Shown piece after piece: positions 34,004-44,841 of a stretch of 64,000 nt of DNA. A program made the translations under genes and the position numbers. Location of the stretch: contig NC_053390.1 in NCBI RefSeq assembly GCF_905171765.1, positions 509,933,565 to 509,997,564 on the forward strand, in the 5' to 3' direction. Origin of the DNA: Bufo bufo (Eukaryota; Chordata; Amphibia; Anura; Bufonidae). The notes beneath the pieces were generated by a model. That model did not search any database, was not told where the DNA came from, and saw only the letters and a list, made by a program, of their open reading frames with translations. Within the stretch, counting starts at the first letter, position 1; the number at the start of each line of letters is the position of its first letter.

Positions 34004-34039
34004 TTAAGGTGAAAAATGTCAGGGTCCTGAAGGGGTTAA

Positions 34040-34967
34040 AGAGGTATTCCGGTTTTAATGATTACATTTATTTCTTTAGACAATAGGATGCAGAACAATT
34101 TTGTAATTTTATATCTATTTAAATTTTTGCTCGCAGTTCTTTATTATATCCCTGTGTTTGCCTCTCCACAAAGAAAAAGAATGGTACAGTCAATTTTAGT
34201 ACTGTAAGATGCATCTGTAGGAGAGCTAGAGAGGACTAAACATGGCGTCAGTCATGTGAGCAACCATGTGACCCTCACCTTTATCATGTGACTTGGCTCT
34301 GTTAACTGCTCAGGTATCTATCAAGTGAACAGTAGTATATTGAGGAGCAAAAAATATACAGTGCTACTGCCTGCATACCTGCAACACTATCATCATTTCT
34401 GTCAGTGTCTGTGTAGAAGCAGATTTATGTGCACTGTTTTTTTTTTTTTTTGTTTTGTTTTGTTTTTACACTAACCTTTATTGAAGGTTAGTGTACCCCA
34501 CCGCCTCTTGTCAACCACTAGTTCTATGCCTGTACTTGTGCCTAACCCAATTCCGGGCACGATCGATTGTGTCGTGTTTGGCGAATAAAGCTGTTTCTGA
34601 TTAACACTACATCACGTAGCGACAGGCGGCCATTTTACAAATCACTGCAGACATGCACACAGTGTTGTAGTTACTGTAATAACCATAATAAATATCATGA
34701 TTCTACCACTAGTCCTATTACTTATAACCTGAATGTGTCCTGTGTGCTGAATGTCAGGGGGTAAAGATTGTCACATGACTGATGTCATGGAGGCCATGGA
34801 TTCATTACATAGGACTGACACATGGAGTATACTATTCTTCTGCATATAGGGGTCAACTGCCTGATATAAATAATATATATATATATATATATACACAATT
34901 GTACATACATGTATATTAAAAAATTGTGTGATTTCCTATTATAAAAAATAAAAACTGGAAAACCCCT
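34040..34967. mobile_element. TTAA element with AGAGGTATTCCGG / CTGGAAAACCCCT ends
   Basis: TTAA lies at 34036-34039 (shared with the end of family B) and 34968-34971. The interior has ACTAACCTTTATTGAAGGTTAGTG (34471-34494, positions given in place of a longer motif) and a TA microsatellite at 34872-34893. No coding frame. Confidence 0.75.
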
Positions 34968-35014
34968 TTAATGAAGGAAATTTAGATAGATGGAAAGAGC
35001 TATCGAGAAGGATG

Positions 35015-35026
35015 TGTGTGTGTGTA

Positions 35027-35072
<46 letters not shown>
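35015..35072. repeat. TG/TA microsatellite
   Basis: A TG run, then ATATATGTGTGTATATATAT, becomes a pure TA run. It lies just left of the Tc1-like transposon. Confidence 0.95.
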
Positions 35073-35073
<1 letters not shown>

Positions 35074-35147
35074 CTCTTTTGCTGCTCTATAATTGTGTGT
35101 ATATTATGTAATATACTACATTATATTATGTATAATGTACTATTATA

Positions 35148-36729
35148 CACTGCTCAAAAAAATAAAGGGAACACTTAAACAACACAATGTAACTCCAAGT
35201 CAATCACACTTCTGTGAAATCAAACTGTCCACTTAGGAAGCAACACTGAGTGACAATCAATTTCACATGCTGTTGTGCAAATGGGTTAGACAACAGGTGG
35301 AAATTATAGGCAATTAGCAAGACACCCCCAATAAAGGAGTGGTTCTGCAGGTAGTGACCACAGACCACTTCTCAGTTCCTATGCTTCCTGGCTGATGTTT
35401 TGGTCACTTTTGAATGCTGGCAGTGCTTTCACTCTAGTGGTAGCATGAGACGGAGTCTACAACCCACACAAGTGGCTCAGGTAGTGCAGCTTATCCAGGA
35501 TGGCACATCAATGCGAGCTGTGGCAAGAAGGTTTGCTGTGTCTGTCAGCGTAATGTCTAGAGCATGGAGGCTCTACCAGGAGACAGGCCAGTACAACAGG
35601 AGATGTGGAGGAGGCCGTAGGAGGGCAACAACCCAGCAGCAGGACCGCTACCTCCTCCTTTGTGCAAGGAGGAACAGGAGGAGCACTGCCAGAGCCCTGC
35701 AAAATGACCTCCAGCAGGCCACAAATGTGCATATGTCTGCTCAAACGGTCAGAAACAGACTCCATGAGGGTGATATGAGGGCCCGATGTCCACAGGTGGG
35801 TGTTGTGCTTACAGCCCAACATCGTGCAGGACCTTTGGCATTTGCCAGAGAACACCAAGATTGGCAAATTCGCCACTGGCGCCCTGTGCTCTTCACAGAT
35901 GAAAGCAGGTTCACACTAAGCACATGTGACAGACTTGACAGAGTCTGGAGACGCCGTGGAGAACGTTCTGCTGCCTGCAACATCCTCCAGCATGACCGGT
36001 TTGGCATTGGGTCAGTAATGGTGTGGGGTGGTATTTCTTTGGAGGGCCGCACAGCCCTCCATGTGCTCGCCAGAGGTAGCCTGACTGCCATTAGATACCG
36101 AGATGAGATCCTCGGACCCCTTGTGAGACCATATGCTGGTGCGGTTGGCCCTGGGTTCCTCCTAATGCAAGACAATGCTAGACCTCGTGTGGCTGGAGTG
36201 TGTCAGCAGTTCCTGCAAGACGAAGGCAATGATGCTATGGACTGGCCCGCCCGTTCCCCAGACCTGAATCCAATTGAGCACATCTGGGACATCATGTTTC
36301 GCTCTATCCACCAACGTCACGTTGCACTACAGACTGTCCAGGAGTTGGCAGATGCTTTAGTCCAGGTCTGGGAGGAGATCCCTCAGGAGACCGCCCGCCA
36401 CCTCATCAGGAGCATGCACAGGCGTTGTAGGGAGGTCATACAGGCACGTGGAGGCCACACACACTACTGAGCCTCATTTTGACTTGTTTTAAGGACATTA
36501 CATCAAAGTTGGATCAGCCTGTAGTGTGTTTTTCCACTTTAATTTTGAGTGTGACTCCAAATCCAGACCTCCATGGGTTGAAAAATTTGATTTCCATTTT
36601 TTTATTTTTGTGTGATTTTGTTGTCAGCACATTCAACTATGTAAAGAACAAAGTATTTCAGAAGAATATTTAATTAACTCAGATCTAGGATGTGTTATTT
36701 TTGTGTTCCCTTTATTTTTTTGAGCAGTG
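35148..36729 (+). mobile_element. Complete Tc1-like transposon, 1582 bp, DD34E
   Basis: TA duplications are at 35146-35147 and 36730-36731. Terminal inverted repeats of at least 27 bases match perfectly (starting CACTGCTCAAAAAAATAAAG). An intact transposase frame occupies the middle. Perfect termini and an open frame indicate recent transposition. A weaker subterminal match (AATCACAC ... GAAATCAAA) is visible on both sides. Confidence 0.96.
35400..36470 (+). CDS. Tc1-like transposase, DD34E, intact
   Basis: A 356-residue frame. ATG35445 (residue 16, MRRSLQPTQ) may be the true start, since the first 15 residues look unlike the family. Residues 16-62 form the first helix-turn-helix ([20 protein letters not shown]), residues 70-76 a basic GGGRRRA hook-like segment, and residues 85-125 a second DNA-binding region. 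The catalytic residues are D167 (LFTDESRF), D258 (LMQDNARP) and E293 (DLNPIEHIW), with 34 residues between the last two, the classical DD34E spacing. The protein ends GGHTHY just before the 3' non-coding region. No internal stop or frameshift is present. Confidence 0.95.
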   Translation: MVTFECWQCFHSSGSMRRSLQPTQVAQVVQLIQDGTSMRAVARRFAVSVSVMSRAWRLYQETGQYNRRCGGGRRRATTQQQDRYLLLCARRNRRSTARALQNDLQQATNVHMSAQTVRNRLHEGDMRARCPQVGVVLTAQHRAGPLAFAREHQDWQIRHWRPVLFTDESRFTLSTCDRLDRVWRRRGERSAACNILQHDRFGIGSVMVWGGISLEGRTALHVLARGSLTAIRYRDEILGPLVRPYAGAVGPGFLLMQDNARPRVAGVCQQFLQDEGNDAMDWPARSPDLNPIEHIWDIMFRSIHQRHVALQTVQELADALVQVWEEIPQETARHLIRSMHRRCREVIQARGGHTHY

Positions 36730-37614
36730 TATAATTTTAGTAGTATATTATATATTTTATATAGCTATAAAAAAATATTAAACAGCGCCCTCCAAAATTG
36801 TGAAGTTATTTTATTCACCTAATAATGCCACCGTGCTCGCCACTTGGGAGTGACTGGGGTGTGGCAGGGACACATCTACCATCTTTTACACCCTAAAAAA
36901 AAAAGGCAGAAAAGTGGAGTGAAAACTACTGCCGCCAGTTCGACAAGAATCAGGCCTAGTCATGAATGAATGAATGAATGAAACTTTCTCTGCCAGCACA
37001 GAGGGGGGAAAGAAAGACCGGAGTAAGATGTCAGTCTTTATAAATGACCCCCATTGTGTACGCTGCAATACCTCTGCATTGCATTCTTATTATACCTCTG
37101 CCATCTTTCACTTAATAGGAGTGCCAAGATAGCAGGCTGGGGCAAACTGTTGGCTCGTAGCTCATCAATAGGTGGTGTAAAGTTAGACAGGTGTCTGTCT
37201 ACGCTATTAGCCATGATTTGTAAATCTCTGCTGATGTGTCTAACATGGATCCAAATGCTCTTCTCCCCAGATGGTCACACATTCCCAATTGGTACAATTT
37301 CACTTAATCAGCTCACATCTTTATTAACTCGTTCTGTAATGGAAACAAACACTTATTACAGGTCTAATGGGATATGGTTCTGAATTTAGCACATTTTTTC
37401 CTTGAGGCAAGGTAACCTTTCCTCAAGCAAAAATATGGTGACAAATCTTTACAGGGCATATGCAGCCGGCTTTCATATATCCTATTACTGTACTTAGTGA
37501 GGCTGCTTCAATTGTTATCCAGTTGTCATTTCTCTTACAGTGTATTCTGACTGCTCAACAGTTCCTCATATGTTCAGTTATGTTTTTTTTGTTTTTTTAT
37601 AATGCCTGATGGGG

Positions 37615-37895
37615 ATGAGCGAACTTTGTTTTAAAGTTCGGCTTTCGGGTTCTCTAAAAATCCCATTATGGATTCTGCTACCACGCACCATAACTGAATT
37701 CTATGACATCATGCACCACAGAAGCCTATAAGAGGCATTCCGTATGCTGGCCATAGACTTCTGTTATGACTGAATGCGATACGGAAAGCTCCTTATAAGC
37801 TTCCGTGGTAGATGCCATCAGAAAATTCCTTTGTGGTCCGTGGTAGCGGAATCCATAATGGAATTCTTAGATAACCCGAACCTGTACACCGAACT
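37615..37895. repeat. Foldback with GATGAGCGAACTT end
   Basis: ATCCCATTATGGATTCTGCT and TGAATTCTATGACATCATGC pair with blocks around 37815-37865 (GCGGAATCCATAATGGAATT). It is related to 59569-59941. The termini are diverged and no clear target duplication is visible. Confidence 0.65.
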
Positions 37896-38003
37896 TGAAA
37901 ACACAAGTTTGCTCCTCCCTTATGCCTAATTTGTGCTGGGCCCTTTTTTTTTTTATGTTGCCTAGAATAATATTTCCAAAGCTTCTCAATGACCGCCATT
38001 TTA

Positions 38004-38266
38004 TGGTCACACGTCCGTAGTGTATTGCGGACCCGCAATACATCCGGCCGTCACCCCTATTGCGGACAAGAATAGGACATGTTCTATTTTTTTCCCGGAG
38101 ATGCAGACCGGAAGTTCGGGTCCGCGCTCCAGAAATGCAGATGCGGACAGCACACTGTGTGCTGTCCGCATCCATTCCTGCCCCATAGAGAATCAATGGG
38201 TCCGCACCCGTTCCGGATAATTGCAGAACGGATGCGGACCCATTCTACGGACGTGTGAATGGACCC
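38004..38266. mobile_element. Foldback, TTA-flanked, first of a tandem pair
   Basis: TTA is at 38001-38003 and 38267-38269. The left end is TGGTCACACGTCCGTAG and the right end CTACGGACGTGTGAATGGACCC. The interior contains GACAAGAATAGGACATGTTC and GGACAGCACACTGTGTGCTGTCC (38137-38159). It is the same family as 21555-21768. Confidence 0.82.
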
Positions 38267-38269
38267 TTA

Positions 38270-38624
38270 GGCCTACTTCACACAAACGAGTTTTCTGACC
38301 GGATGCAATACGTTTGCATAGCATCCGGACTGAATCCTGACCCATTCATTTCAATGGGTCTATATGCATTTTTCACGCATCATCTTTGGGTTCAGGAGAA
38401 ATAGCAACTTGTGCGTTTTTCACGCATCTCTGTTACATAGAAGTGAATGGGACTTGCATGAAAAATGCAAGGCATCCGGATGCAGTGTTTTTCAGTGATG
38501 TTACAATCCAGACGGAAAGAACACACACAGTGAATGCAAATGCTGATTGAACTTGCGTGCCAAACCATCAGTATTTTCCTGAACAGATCCTGACTCGTAG
38601 CGTAGCGCTTGTGTGAAAGAGGCC
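38270..38624. mobile_element. Foldback, second of the tandem pair, sharing TTA
   Basis: The ends GGCCTACTTCACACAAACGA and CGCTTGTGTGAAAGAGGCC are flanked by TTA at 38267-38269 (shared) and 38625-38627. The interior has CCATTCATTTCAATGGGTC and AAAAATGCAAGGCATCCGGA. It is not homologous to its neighbour except at the extreme termini. Confidence 0.82.
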
Positions 38625-38869
38625 TTAGTTTACTGTTTTTTATTTGGCCTGCTGTGTACAAAGTGACTGCTCCTGCAGCATGCCAGTCATTGTGGATTAA
38701 TTTGCCTTCAGATCGGAGCCCCCACTTTAAAATTGTGGGGCTCTGATTGTTTAACATAACAGCCTGTGGTCTCCTGAGGCTTCTCAGAGCTGTCATAGTT
38801 ATCTGCCTGCTGAGCTGTGTACAAGACTTAGCTCAGCAGATAGAGGTCTATTATGGTGAACGTCATTCT

Positions 38870-39368
38870 GCCATTCTATTAAGGTGAATGGGACAAGGGA
38901 TCAAAAGATCCCAGGTTCCAGCCCCCTAATGGGGTTAAATGTTTAAAAAATAAAAATAAAATGGTATGTATTAATACTACAGTTCGTTCCCCCAAAAACA
39001 AGCCCTCATACAGAGCTGATGGAAATTCAAAAAAGTTATGACTGTTAGAAAATGGTAATGCAAATCAATTTTTGAAAGTAAAACAAAATAAAAACTAGGC
39101 AAATCTGGTATTGCTGTAATCTAATTGACCCTCAGAATAAGGCCATAATGCCAAACCCAAAAATCTTTGTCAGTTTTTTTATTTTTTTTTATTTCATCCC
39201 ACAATTTTTTTTCCCCCATTTTCCAATACTAGACATAAATTAAATGGTGCCATTAAAAAATTCAACTTGTCCCGCAAAAAATAAGCCCATGTGAATGGCA
39301 AATTTCAAAAGTTATGGCTCTTTGAATGTGGGAAGTAAAAAACAAAAATGGGCTTAGTTTTGAAGGGG
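38870..39368 (-). repeat. Family C AT-rich repeat
   Basis: Blocks such as GGATCAAAAGATCCCAGGTT, GGTGCCATTAAAAAATTCAA and CTTGTCCCGCAAAAAATAAG end in TGAAGGGG before TTAA (39369-39372). These blocks recur, diverged, near 28990-29480 and 57361-57700. It is a common amphibian-type repeat with no coding frame. Confidence 0.7.
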
Positions 39369-39534
39369 TTAAAGACTGTGGACACCTTTTTGAAGCATTT
39401 TTCTTCTTATTGTATAATACCTGCTTTGTACTTAAAAACATTCCTTAATTTGATTTGTATTACATATTTTGAAACGTCTGTCTTATGTAGCCTGCTTGCT
39501 TTCCGCTACATTGCAGGTTGCTTAGTCCCTTTTA

Positions 39535-39851
39535 GGCCCCATTCACACAACAAAAATTTTTAGTCTGCATCCAATCTGCATTTTTTGTATATCCGATTCG
39601 TACCCATTCATTTCAATGGGGCTGCAAAAGATTCAGACCGCTCACTCTGTGCTGTCCACATCCATATGTCCATTCCCCAGCACCTGAAAAATGTAGAACA
39701 TGCCTATTCTTGTACGTAAAACGGACAAGAATAGGACATTTCTATCAAGGGCCAGACGTTCTGATCCGCAAATGCACTGCACACATATCTGTGTTTTGTG
39801 GTTCTGCAATTTGTGGTCTGCAAAAACTGGTATGTTTGTGTGAATGGGCCC
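39535..39851. mobile_element. Foldback with GGCCCCATTCACAC ends
   Basis: The left end GGCCCCATTCACACAACAAA pairs with the right end TGTTTGTGTGAATGGGCCCC. The left flank is TTA and the right flank CTA, so one duplication has mutated. The interior has CCATTCATTTCAATGGGGC and ACAAGAATAGGACATTTCTA. Confidence 0.75.
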
Positions 39852-40834
39852 CTAGTGTAAAAACCCTCCAGGGAATTCCTTAACAACTCAGTCTCCACTC
39901 GCTCTAGGCTTTCCCAAACTTTCGTGTAGTATTTTACGCGGTTGATGAACTTTAATTTCATCAGAATGCCGCTTATATGTGCATTTCGGAGAAGTCTGGA
40001 GTGGCTGGGCCATTAGGGAGTACCACTAAGAAATTTTACACTGAACAGGACTGTGCAGCCTGCAGTGTATAACAATGCATACAGGCTGCGAACACAAGCG
40101 TCAACATTTTTAATTAAACCCCTTTGCAGAAATTTTGTTGAAACTTATGTTAACGGTCTCCTTTTGTTGGCCTTGTGCACAGTACGATTTCCAGGATCAG
40201 GATGTCAGTCCAGTACTGGAGCAGGGAACTGAAATAATTGGTTTCCTGACACTAAAAGCTCCTTAACGCAGGACTGATATTAAGTGTTGTGTCCCTGAAT
40301 GGAAGCATCTGCATTTGATCAATTGCTAGATAATCTCAGGATGCCCTTAATATTACCACTCGGCCATTACAGTAGAACATCAGCTTGTATGCTGCAGCTG
40401 ACACCTGCTGCAGATGGCAAGAGCGCAGCTCCTGAGCCCACGCCATAATATGCATTTGCAGAGGTGGACGTAACCTTTATCCTTATCTCCTTCCTGCACA
40501 GCACTGTAATAGAACAATGCAGGTATTTATGTCCACCTTCTCAAATGATTTTTAGGAAATTTGGAATCTAGACTAAAGTAGGTTTTTGCAAATCTATGAG
40601 GAGAATAATAAAAAACAAAAAAATGTTCCAAAAATGTATATGACCTTTTTTCCAATTACAGTAGTATTCCAGGTTCTTCCAGTATTCTTGATTTTCATCA
40701 AATTCCAAAAGGCTTGAAACACATATGTCAAACTCATGGCCCTCCAGCAGTTGCAACACTACAACTTCCATCATGCTCAGAGAGCATACAGCCATCAGGG
40801 CATGCTGGGAGTTATAGTTTTGCAACAGCTGGAG

Positions 40835-41714
40835 TAGGGCTGCAGTAAACGATTATTTTAGAAATAGAGTATTCTTTTGATTTATTTTTATTTTTTTATG
40901 ATTAATCGGGTACTCTAATAAGAAAAAATGAATTCATTGACTGTTTTCCTTTATAAAAATTCATCAGATCCCCTGCCATCAGTCCCCAACACCCTTCCCC
41001 CTGTGCGATCAGCCCAAGTGCATTAGTTCCCTCCAGTGCCATCAGCTCTTCCCCACCCTAGTGCCTTCAGCTCTTCCCCACCCTAGTGCCTTCAGCTCTT
41101 CCCCACCCTAGTGCCTTCAGCTCTTCCCCACCCTAGTGCCTTCAGCTCTTCCCCACCCTAGTGCCTTCAGCTCTTCCCCACCCTAGTGCCTTCAGCTCTT
41201 CCCCACCCTAGTGCCTTCAGCTCTTCCCCACCCTAGTGCCTTCAGCTCTTCCCCACCCCAGTGCCTTCAGCTCTTCCCCACCCTAGTGCCTTCAGCTCTT
41301 CCCCACCCTAGTGCCTTCAGCTCTTCCCCACCCTAGTGCCTTCAGCTCTTCCCCACCCTAGTGCCACCAGCTCGCCCCCCCCCCCCCGTGCCACCAGCTG
41401 CCCCTTAGTGCCACCATCTTCCCCTCCTAGCCATATCCCCAGCGACAGTACTTACCTTTCCTGTAGGGGCGCCGCTCCACAGCTCCTCCATCTTCTTCTC
41501 TTCGCGCTGCACTGACGTCACACAGCGTCGGGTCATAGTGCACGCTTACGTGCACTATGACCTGACGATATGTCAGGAAGAAAGTGCGGTGCGGGCTGGC
41601 GGGTGACCACGGAGCAGGTAAGTAATAGCAAGTGCTTCACTCCCGCTCTGTGGTCATATGACGCAAAAGAATCCTCGATGCAAAATATTAAATTGAGTAA
41701 TCGTTTCAGCCCTA
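40835..41714. mobile_element. Inner hAT-type element, 880 bp
   Basis: The ends TAGGGCTGCAGTAAACGATT and AATCGTTTCAGCCCTA are bounded by perfect 8-bp duplications AGCTGGAG at 40827-40834 and 41715-41722. It carries a 25-bp minisatellite and a palindrome (TCATAGTGCACGCTTACGTG / CACTATGACCTGACG) near 41530-41570. No transposase. Confidence 0.9.
41044..41368 (+). repeat. 25-bp minisatellite, about 13 copies
   Basis: The unit is AGCTCTTCCCCACCCTAGTG plus CCTTC, nearly invariant, with one T-to-C change near 41258. It degenerates rightward into GTGCCACCAGCT units and a poly-C run at 41375-41387. It lies within the inner hAT element. Confidence 0.95.
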
Positions 41715-41883
41715 AGCTGGAGGGCCATGAATTTGACATCCCTGCCTTAAAGGGAATCGGTCACCTTTGGCCAGCCCTAATAAGTGTGGTTATACATGTA
41801 TAGAACACCCTCCGCTGATTATGGATCAGTAATAGATATCCCTGTTCCCTCGCTGTGTGCCCGCAAATTGGCCATGTAATTAA

Positions 41884-44074
41884 GGCTTATTGCACACGAC
41901 AGTATATTTTCACGGTCCGCAAAACGGGGTCCCGTTTTTCCGTGATCCGTGACCGTTTTTTCGTCCGTGGGTCTTCCTTGATTTTTGGAGGATCCTCGGA
42001 CATGAAAAAAAAGTCGTTTTGGTGTCCGCCTGGCCGTGCGGAGCCAAACTGATCCGTCCTGAATTACAATGCAAGTCAATGGGGACGGATCCGTTTGACG
42101 TTGACACAATATGGTGCCATTTCAAACGGATCCGTCCCCATTGACTTTCAATGTAAAGTCTGGAGTCCCTTTTATACCATCGGATCGGAGTTTTCTCCAA
42201 TCCGATGGTATATTTTAACTTGAAGCGTCCCCATCACCATGGGAACGCCTCTGTTAGAATATACTGTCGGATATGAGTTAGATCGTGAAACCTCATTTCC
42301 GACAGTATATTCTAACACAGAGGCGTTCCCATGGTGATGGGGACGCTTCTAGTTAGAATATACTACAAACTGTGTACATGACTGCCCCCTGCTGCCTAGC
42401 AGTATCCGATCTCTTACAGGGGGCCGTGATCAGCACAATTAACCCCTCAGGTGCCGCACCTGAAGGGGTTAATTGTACTATCATATCCCCCTGTAAGAGA
42501 TCAGGGCTGCCAGGCAGCAGGGGGCAGACCCCCCCCCCCCCCTCCCCAGTTTGAATATCATTGGTGGCCAGTGCGGCCCCCCCCTTCCTCCATCTATTGT
42601 AATAATTCGTTGGTGGCACAGTGTGCGCCCCCCCCCCCCCCTTCCTCCCTCTATTGTAATAAATCATTGGTGGCACAGTGTGCGCCCCCCCCCCCCCCCC
42701 TCCCTCTATTGTAATAAATCGTTGGTGGCACAGTGTGCGCCCCCCCTCCCCCTTCCTCCCTCTATTGTAATAAATCGTTGGTGGCACAGTGTGCGCCCCC
42801 CATCGGCCCCCCTCCCTCTATAGCATTAACAACATTGGTGGCCAGTGTGCGGCCTCCCATCTCCCCCCCCCCCTCCCGATCATTGGTGGCAGCGGGTTAC
42901 TAGCAATAGTACAATAGTAAAAGATTCATACTTACCTGGGAGCTGCGATGTTCGTGGCCGGCCGGGAGCTCCTCCTACTGGTAAGTGACAGTTCATTTAG
43001 CAATGCGCCGCACAGACCCTGTCACTTACCAGTAGGTGGAGCTCCCGGCCGGACACGAACATCGCAGCAGCAGCCAGCAGCAGGTAAGTATGAATCTTCT
43101 ACTATTGTACTATTGCTAAGTAACCATGGCAACCAGGACTGTAGTAGCGTCCTGGTTGCCATGGTTACCGATCGGAGCCCCAGCGATTAAACTGGGACTC
43201 CGATCGGAACTCCGCTGCCACCAATGATGGGGGGGGAGAGATGGGAGGCCGCACACTGGCTAACAATGTTGTTAATGCTATAGAGGGAGGGCGCACACTG
43301 TGCCACCAACGAATTATTACAATAGAGGGAGGAAGGGGGGGGGGGGGCGCACACTGTGCCACCAACGAATAATTACAATAGAGGGAAGGGGGGGGCCGCA
43401 CTGGCCACCAACCTATTATTACAATAGAGGGGGGGGGGGGGGGGCCCGCACTGGCCACCAATGATATTCAAACTGGGGAGGGGGGGAGGGTCTGCCCCCT
43501 GCTGCCTGGCAGCCCTGATCTCTTACAGGGGGATATGATAGTACAATTAACCCATTCAGGTGCCGCACCTGAAGGGGTTAATTGTGCTGATCACGGCCCC
43601 CTGTAAGAGATCGGGTGCTGCCAGGCAGCAGGGGGCAGTCTTGTACACAGTTTGTAGTGTATTCTAACTAGAAGCGTCCCCATCACCATGGGAACGCTTC
43701 TGTGTTAGAATATACTGTCGGTTCGAAGTGAAAACTCAGCTATGAAAAAGCTTTTATGCAGATGGATCTTCGGATCCGTCTGTATAAAAAGTAACCTACG
43801 GCCACGGATCACGGACACGGATGCCAATCTTGTGTGCATCCGTGTTCTTTCACGGACCCATTGACTTGAATGGGTCCGTGAACCGTTGGCCGTGAAAAAA
43901 ATAGGACAGGTCATATTTTTTTCACGGCCAGGAAACACGGATCTCGGATGCGGCTGCAAAACGGTGCATTTTCCGTTTTTTCCACGGACCCATTGAAAGT
44001 CATGGGGTCCGCGAAAAAAAACGGAAAACGGCACAACGGCCACGGGTGCACACAACGGTCGTGTGAAAGAGGCC
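41884..44074. mobile_element. Foldback with TAA duplication, carrying a large palindrome
   Basis: TAA is at 41881-41883 and 44075-44077. The left end GGCTTATTGCACACGACAGT pairs with the right end CGGTCGTGTGAAAGAGGCC. Outer body parts (GTCAATGGGGACGGATCCGT at left, CCCATTGACTTGAATGGGTC at right) belong to the common foldback theme. It is interrupted from about 42175 to 43730. Confidence 0.8.
42175..43730. repeat. Palindrome of about 1.5 kb with C-rich tandem units
   Basis: The arms are reverse complements over about 700 bases: CAAACTGTGTACATGACTGC pairs near 43640, CCAGTTTGAATATCATTGGT near 43460-43480, and GGAGCTGCGATGTTCGTGGC near 43050. The centre is about 42998. The left arm holds 4-5 units of about 60 bases (CTCTATTGTAATAAATCGTT), the right arm 2-3. 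A separate hairpin sits at 43124-43206. The left margin has a hairpin TACCATCGGATCGG. Poly-C and poly-G runs up to about 20 bases make length uncertain. Confidence 0.85.
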
Positions 44075-44205
44075 TAATTGAGAGGACTCCCGCCATAGAT
44101 CCCCATGAGGTACAACTGACCAGTTACCTTTTATTCTGCAGGTCAGTACGATTACGGCGATTCCACATTTATGTTGTTTTTTGTTATGTTTTAATGCTGA
44201 AAAAA

Positions 44206-44690
44206 TAATAAATCAAAGCTTTGGAAAAAAAAAAAAAATTTCTTTTTATCGCCAGATTCTGACCCCCACAACTTTTTATAGTTTTGTTTACGGATCTGTG
44301 TGAAGGCTTATTTTTTGCAGGGCGATCTGTAGTTTTTATTGATACCATTTTGTAGTGTGCGTGACCTTTTGATCACTTTTTGATAATTTTTTTGGGCGGT
44401 GAAGTGAAAAAAAAAAGGTGAATTGGCCGTTTTGATTTTCTTTTTTCCGTTACGCCATTTGCAGTATAGGATGAATATTTTAATAGTATGGGCATTTTTG
44501 GATGCGGTGAATCCCATGATGTCATGTGTGTTTTTTTTTTTGTTTTGTTTTTTTTTTTGTTTTTTTTTATTCTATGGAAAGGGAGTGATTTTAATTTTTT
44601 ATATTTTACCCTAGGTGACTATAGATGGCTTCTTGTATTACAGAAAACTGAATTCATGATATTCCGATGCTGAGCTGCTACCTGCAGGCC
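44206..44690 (-). repeat. Family C-like AT-rich repeat
   Basis: TTATCGCCAGATTCTGACCC, AGGGCGATCTGTAGTTTTTA and TGGGCGGTGAAGTGAAAA are blocks of a common amphibian-type repeat with long T runs. No coding frame. Confidence 0.6.
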
Positions 44691-44841
44691 TGCATTGGAA
44701 TATACTAGTAATCTGCCTGTAAGCCTTGTACAGGCTTTGGCCTATTACTAGTACCGGCCGCCTTTCCAGATCTCAGCCAGCTCCCAGGTTTTAGCGCTCC
44801 CATATGCCGTGGTTTTGTCTCTGTAACAATCATCCGGATAA

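Larger units (their letters stand above)
28944..34035 (+). repeat. Family B/C long non-coding repeat, plus-strand copy, interrupted
   Basis: AT-rich repeat shared with 57361-58935, including blocks such as CCTTATCCCATAGTTTCCAA and AAACAATCTCAGAATGGC. It breaks at 30475 (TTAA) and resumes at 34004 with TTAAGGTGAAAAATGTCAGG, ending AAGGGG before TTAA at 34036. Family A (30479-33557) and a palindrome (33562-34003) occupy the gap. No coding capacity is seen. Confidence 0.78.
40720..41744. mobile_element. hAT-type MITE carrying a second hAT element
   Basis: The termini CACATATGTCAAACTCATGG and ATGAATTTGACATCCCTG match the frog-type element with ATGTCAAACTCATGGCCCTC ends. CCAGCAGTTGCAACACTACA and GTTTTGCAACAGCTGGAG are its arms. 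The body is about 145 bases once the insertion at 40835-41714 is removed. The flanking 8 bases are degenerate. Confidence 0.78.

Noticed and set aside
42353..43461. Proline-rich frames in both directions
   Set aside because: They derive from poly-C and poly-G units in the large palindrome.
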